Made by a program: the position numbers and the translations under genes. From contig NZ_CP010979.1 in NCBI RefSeq assembly GCF_000498395.2, forward strand, positions 5,242,501 through 5,306,500: DNA of 64,000 nt, in the 5' to 3' direction. Of this stretch, positions 61,489 through 64,000 are shown piece after piece. Every line of letters begins with the position of its first letter. Positions within the stretch are counted from its first letter, which is position 1. The DNA is from Pseudomonas putida S13.1.2. Its GTDB lineage: Bacteria > Pseudomonadota > Gammaproteobacteria > Pseudomonadales > Pseudomonadaceae. Under the pieces are notes generated by a model. The model ran no database searches. It was not told where the DNA came from and saw nothing but the letters and a program-made list of their open reading frames with translations.

Positions 61489-62552
61489 AACGCCTGCTGC
61501 TGATGCTGTCGGCCGGCGTATTGCTGGCTGGCTGCAGTAGCGAAGAAGAAGCACCAGAGCCGATTCGGCCGGTGCTGTCGGTCAAGGTCGAACCCCAGGT
61601 GCAGTCGCAACTGGGCCGCTTCGCCGGCAGTATCCAGGCGCGTTTCGAAAGTACCCTGGGCTTTCGTGTTTCCGGGCGCATTGCCCGGCGTTGGCTGGAT
61701 GTGGGCGCCCAGGTGAAGCCGGGCGACACCTTGGCCACTCTCGACCCGACCGACCAGCAGAACCAGCTGCGCGCCGCCGAAGGCGACCTGGCCAAGGTTC
61801 AGGCACAGTGGATAAACGCCCAGGCCGATGCCCGTCGCCAGCAACAGCTGTATGACCGTGGCGTTGGCGCCCAGGCCCAGCTGGATATCGCCCAGACCAA
61901 CCTGAAAACCACCAGCGCGGCGCTGGAGCAGGCGCGCTCTGCGCTCAGCCAGGCACGTGACCAGCTTGACTACAGCACCCTGCGCTCCGACCACGCCGCC
62001 GTGATTACCGCCTGGCAGGCCGAAGCCGGGCAAACCGTAACGGCCGGGCAAGCCGTGGTGACACTGGCCCGACCGGATGTGAAGGAAGCGGTCATCGACT
62101 TGCCAATCGGCCTGGCCGAGCAGTTGAGCAAAAGCCTGACCTTCACCGTGGCCTCGCAACTGGACCCGACCATCAGCACCACGGCAAGCCTGCGCGAACT
62201 GGAGCCCCAGGCCGATGCCACCACCCGTACCCGCCGCGCCCGCCTGACCCTGGCCAGCACGCCGGCGGCCTTTCACCTCGGCACCGCCATCAGTGTGACC
62301 CTCAGCTCGCAAATATCCCCGCGCAGCGAATTGCCCTTGAGTGCCTTGCTCGAGCGCGACGGCAAGACCCAGGTGTGGGTGATCGATACGCAGCAGAAGA
62401 CCGTGGCCACCCGCGACGTGACGCTGATCGGCCGCACCGCTGACAGCGTCGTGGTGAGCGCCGGCGTGCAGCCCGGTGAGCGCGTGGTCACCGCGGGCGT
62501 CAACAGCCTCAAGCCTGGCCAGAAGGTCACCTTCGACGAGGATGCGCAATGA
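61485..62552 (+). CDS. RND efflux periplasmic adaptor lipoprotein 2
   Basis: A 355-residue adaptor with lipobox LLAGC (C17). Barrel-sandwich STLGFRVSGRIARRWLDVGAQVKPGDTLATLDP, long helical part rich in Gln/Ala, ending with the beta-barrel EAVIDLPIGLAEQL. It overlaps both neighbours by ATGA. Two adaptors for one pump is the TriABC plan, where both are required. Confidence 0.9.
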   Translation: MKRLLLMLSAGVLLAGCSSEEEAPEPIRPVLSVKVEPQVQSQLGRFAGSIQARFESTLGFRVSGRIARRWLDVGAQVKPGDTLATLDPTDQQNQLRAAEGDLAKVQAQWINAQADARRQQQLYDRGVGAQAQLDIAQTNLKTTSAALEQARSALSQARDQLDYSTLRSDHAAVITAWQAEAGQTVTAGQAVVTLARPDVKEAVIDLPIGLAEQLSKSLTFTVASQLDPTISTTASLRELEPQADATTRTRRARLTLASTPAAFHLGTAISVTLSSQISPRSELPLSALLERDGKTQVWVIDTQQKTVATRDVTLIGRTADSVVVSAGVQPGERVVTAGVNSLKPGQKVTFDEDAQ

Positions 62553-64000
62553 AAGGAAGCTTCAACCTGTCCGACTGGGCACTCAAGCATCAATCGTTCG
62601 TCTGGTACCTGATGTTCGTTGGCTTGTTGATGGGGATATTCTCCTACTTCAACCTGGGCCGTGAGGAAGACCCGTCGTTCACCATCAAGACCATGGTCAT
62701 CCAGACCCGCTGGCCCGGCGCGACCCAGGACGAAACCCTGTACCAGGTCACCGACCGCATCGAGAAGAAGCTCGAAGAACTCGACTCGCTCGACTACACC
62801 AAAAGCTACACCCGCCCCGGTGAATCCACGGTCTACGTGTACCTGCGCGACACCACCAAGGCCAAGGACATCCCGGATATCTGGTACCAGGTGCGCAAGA
62901 AGATCCAGGACATTCGTGGCGAATTCCCGGCGGGCATCCAGGGGCCGGGCTTCAACGACGAATTCGGTGATGTATTCGGCTCCATCTATGCCTTTACCGC
63001 CGACGGCCTGACCTTGCGCCAGCTGCGTGACTACGTGGAACAGGCGCGGGCCGAGGTCCGCGATGTACCCAACATTGGCAAGATCGAGCTGGTCGGCACC
63101 CAGGACGAAGTGCTCTACCTGAACTTCTCCACCCGCAAGCTGGCTGCCCTGGGCATTGACCAGCGCCAGGTGATGCAGGCACTGCAAGCGCAGAACGCGG
63201 TGACGCCGGCCGGCATGATCGAAGCCGGCCCGGAGCGTATCTCGGTGCGAACATCCGGGCAGTTTGCCTCGGAAAAGGACCTGCAAACCGTCAACTTGAG
63301 GATCAACGATCGCTTCTTCCGCCTGGCCGATATCGCCGACATCGAGCGTGGCTACGTCGACCCGCCTTCGCCCATGTTCCGCTACAACGGCCAGACGGCC
63401 CTTGGCCTGGCCATCGGCATGAAGGCCGGCGGCAATATCCAGGTGTTTGGTGCGGCACTGAAAAAGCGCATGGACCAGGTAATCGAAGACCTGCCGGTAG
63501 GTGTCGGGGTACACACCGTCTCCGACCAGTCAGTGGTGGTCAAGGAGGCGGTCGGCGGCTTTACCAGCGCGCTGTTCGAGGCGGTGGTGATCGTGCTGGC
63601 AGTGAGTTTCGTCAGCCTCGGCGTACGCGCCGGCCTGGTGGTTGCCTGCTCGATTCCGCTGGTGCTGGCCATGGTGTTCGTGTTCATGGAGTACAGCGGC
63701 ATCACCATGCAGCGGATTTCGCTGGGTGCGCTGATCATTGCGCTTGGCCTGCTGGTGGACGATGCGATGATTACCGTGGAGGTGATGGTCACGCGGCTGG
63801 AAATGGGCGAAAGCAAGGAGCAGGCGGCGACGTTCGCCTACACCTCTACAGCCTTCCCCATGCTTACCGGCACCTTGGTGACCGTGGCTGGGTTCGTGCC
63901 CATTGGCCTCAACGCCAGCTCTGCGGGTGAATACACCTTCACGTTGTTCGCGGTGATCGCCGTGGCGCTGATCGTGTCCTGGGTGGTGGCGGTGTTCTTC
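62549..64000 (+). CDS. RND multidrug efflux transporter, cut at window end
   Basis: First 484 residues of an RND pump (full length normally about 1020). N-terminal transmembrane segment (SFVWYLMFVGLLMGIFSYF), periplasmic porter region, then transmembrane block with LISLGALIIALGLLVDDAMITVE, which carries the TM4 aspartate pair for proton coupling. Reads open to the last base. The outer membrane channel is not in the window. Likely TriC-like. Confidence 0.93.
   Translation, partial: MKGSFNLSDWALKHQSFVWYLMFVGLLMGIFSYFNLGREEDPSFTIKTMVIQTRWPGATQDETLYQVTDRIEKKLEELDSLDYTKSYTRPGESTVYVYLRDTTKAKDIPDIWYQVRKKIQDIRGEFPAGIQGPGFNDEFGDVFGSIYAFTADGLTLRQLRDYVEQARAEVRDVPNIGKIELVGTQDEVLYLNFSTRKLAALGIDQRQVMQALQAQNAVTPAGMIEAGPERISVRTSGQFASEKDLQTVNLRINDRFFRLADIADIERGYVDPPSPMFRYNGQTALGLAIGMKAGGNIQVFGAALKKRMDQVIEDLPVGVGVHTVSDQSVVVKEAVGGFTSALFEAVVIVLAVSFVSLGVRAGLVVACSIPLVLAMVFVFMEYSGITMQRISLGALIIALGLLVDDAMITVEVMVTRLEMGESKEQAATFAYTSTAFPMLTGTLVTVAGFVPIGLNASSAGEYTFTLFAVIAVALIVSWVVAVFF

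Overview
The window is a GC-rich chromosomal segment from a Pseudomonas, most likely of the P. putida group. The evidence is gene order (dapF-lysA-lptM / cyaY / rnk / cyaA, ppk-ppx-trxA-rho-ubiD, zapA-6S RNA-fau, pepP-ubiH-ubiI, gcvT-gcvH-gcvP, argE-argA, the spu polyamine locus), the protein sequences, and about ten copies of the inverted REP pairs typical of P. putida intergenic regions. Apart from two small accessory items it is core genome. I see no prophage, CRISPR array, integron, tRNA or rRNA gene.

Layout. 1-7643: lysine/diaminopimelate end genes (dapF partial, lysA), the lipoprotein lptM, frataxin cyaY, a DUF1289 protein, rnk, class I adenylate cyclase cyaA, yaiI and elbB. 7750-13480: a di-iron fatty acid hydroxylase-type membrane protein whose end overlaps a convergent DedA gene, then the polyphosphate pair ppk and ppx, also convergent and overlapping. 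13735-18954: trxA, rho, a small toxin-antitoxin pair inserted between rho and ubiD, ubiD, and a [2Fe-2S] flavin/ferredoxin-type reductase. 19201-22089: a ChaC-like cyclotransferase, a quinone oxidoreductase, a FliL-like secreted protein and a 580-bp gap that looks like a structured RNA ending in an intrinsic terminator. 22090-26880: a three-gene ABC exporter operon (HlyD, RbbA-like fusion, permease). 26976-29203: EVE protein, a 50-residue membrane peptide, fau, 6S RNA, zapA and a coiled-coil partner. 29349-34161: ygfB, pepP, ubiH, a hotdog protein and ubiI in one run. 34282-37066: ferric iron binding protein and permease without an ATPase. 37190-41776: glycine cleavage genes. 41887-46506: DUF2388 protein, an orphan GspE-type ATPase, an ACT-like protein facing an Lrp/AsnC regulator, and a CYTH-CHAD protein. 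46613-49184: argE and argA. 49334-59583: polyamine catabolism and uptake (two glutamine-synthetase-like ligases, an aminotransferase, two binding proteins and the PotGHI transporter). 59648-60103: a REP-associated tyrosine transposase between REP copies. 60400-64000: two lipoprotein adaptors and the beginning of an RND pump.

How genes work together. The spu block forms a complete putrescine/spermidine route: periplasmic capture, ABC uptake, gamma-glutamylation and transamination. ppk and ppx make and degrade polyphosphate, and the CHAD domain protein may bind it. ubiD, ubiH and ubiI belong to ubiquinone synthesis. The least explained items are the structured intergenic region at about 21680-22048, the Lrp/ACT pair with its palindromes, the compact-zinc GspE protein, and the REP/transposase system. 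I did not find a clearly new multi-gene system.
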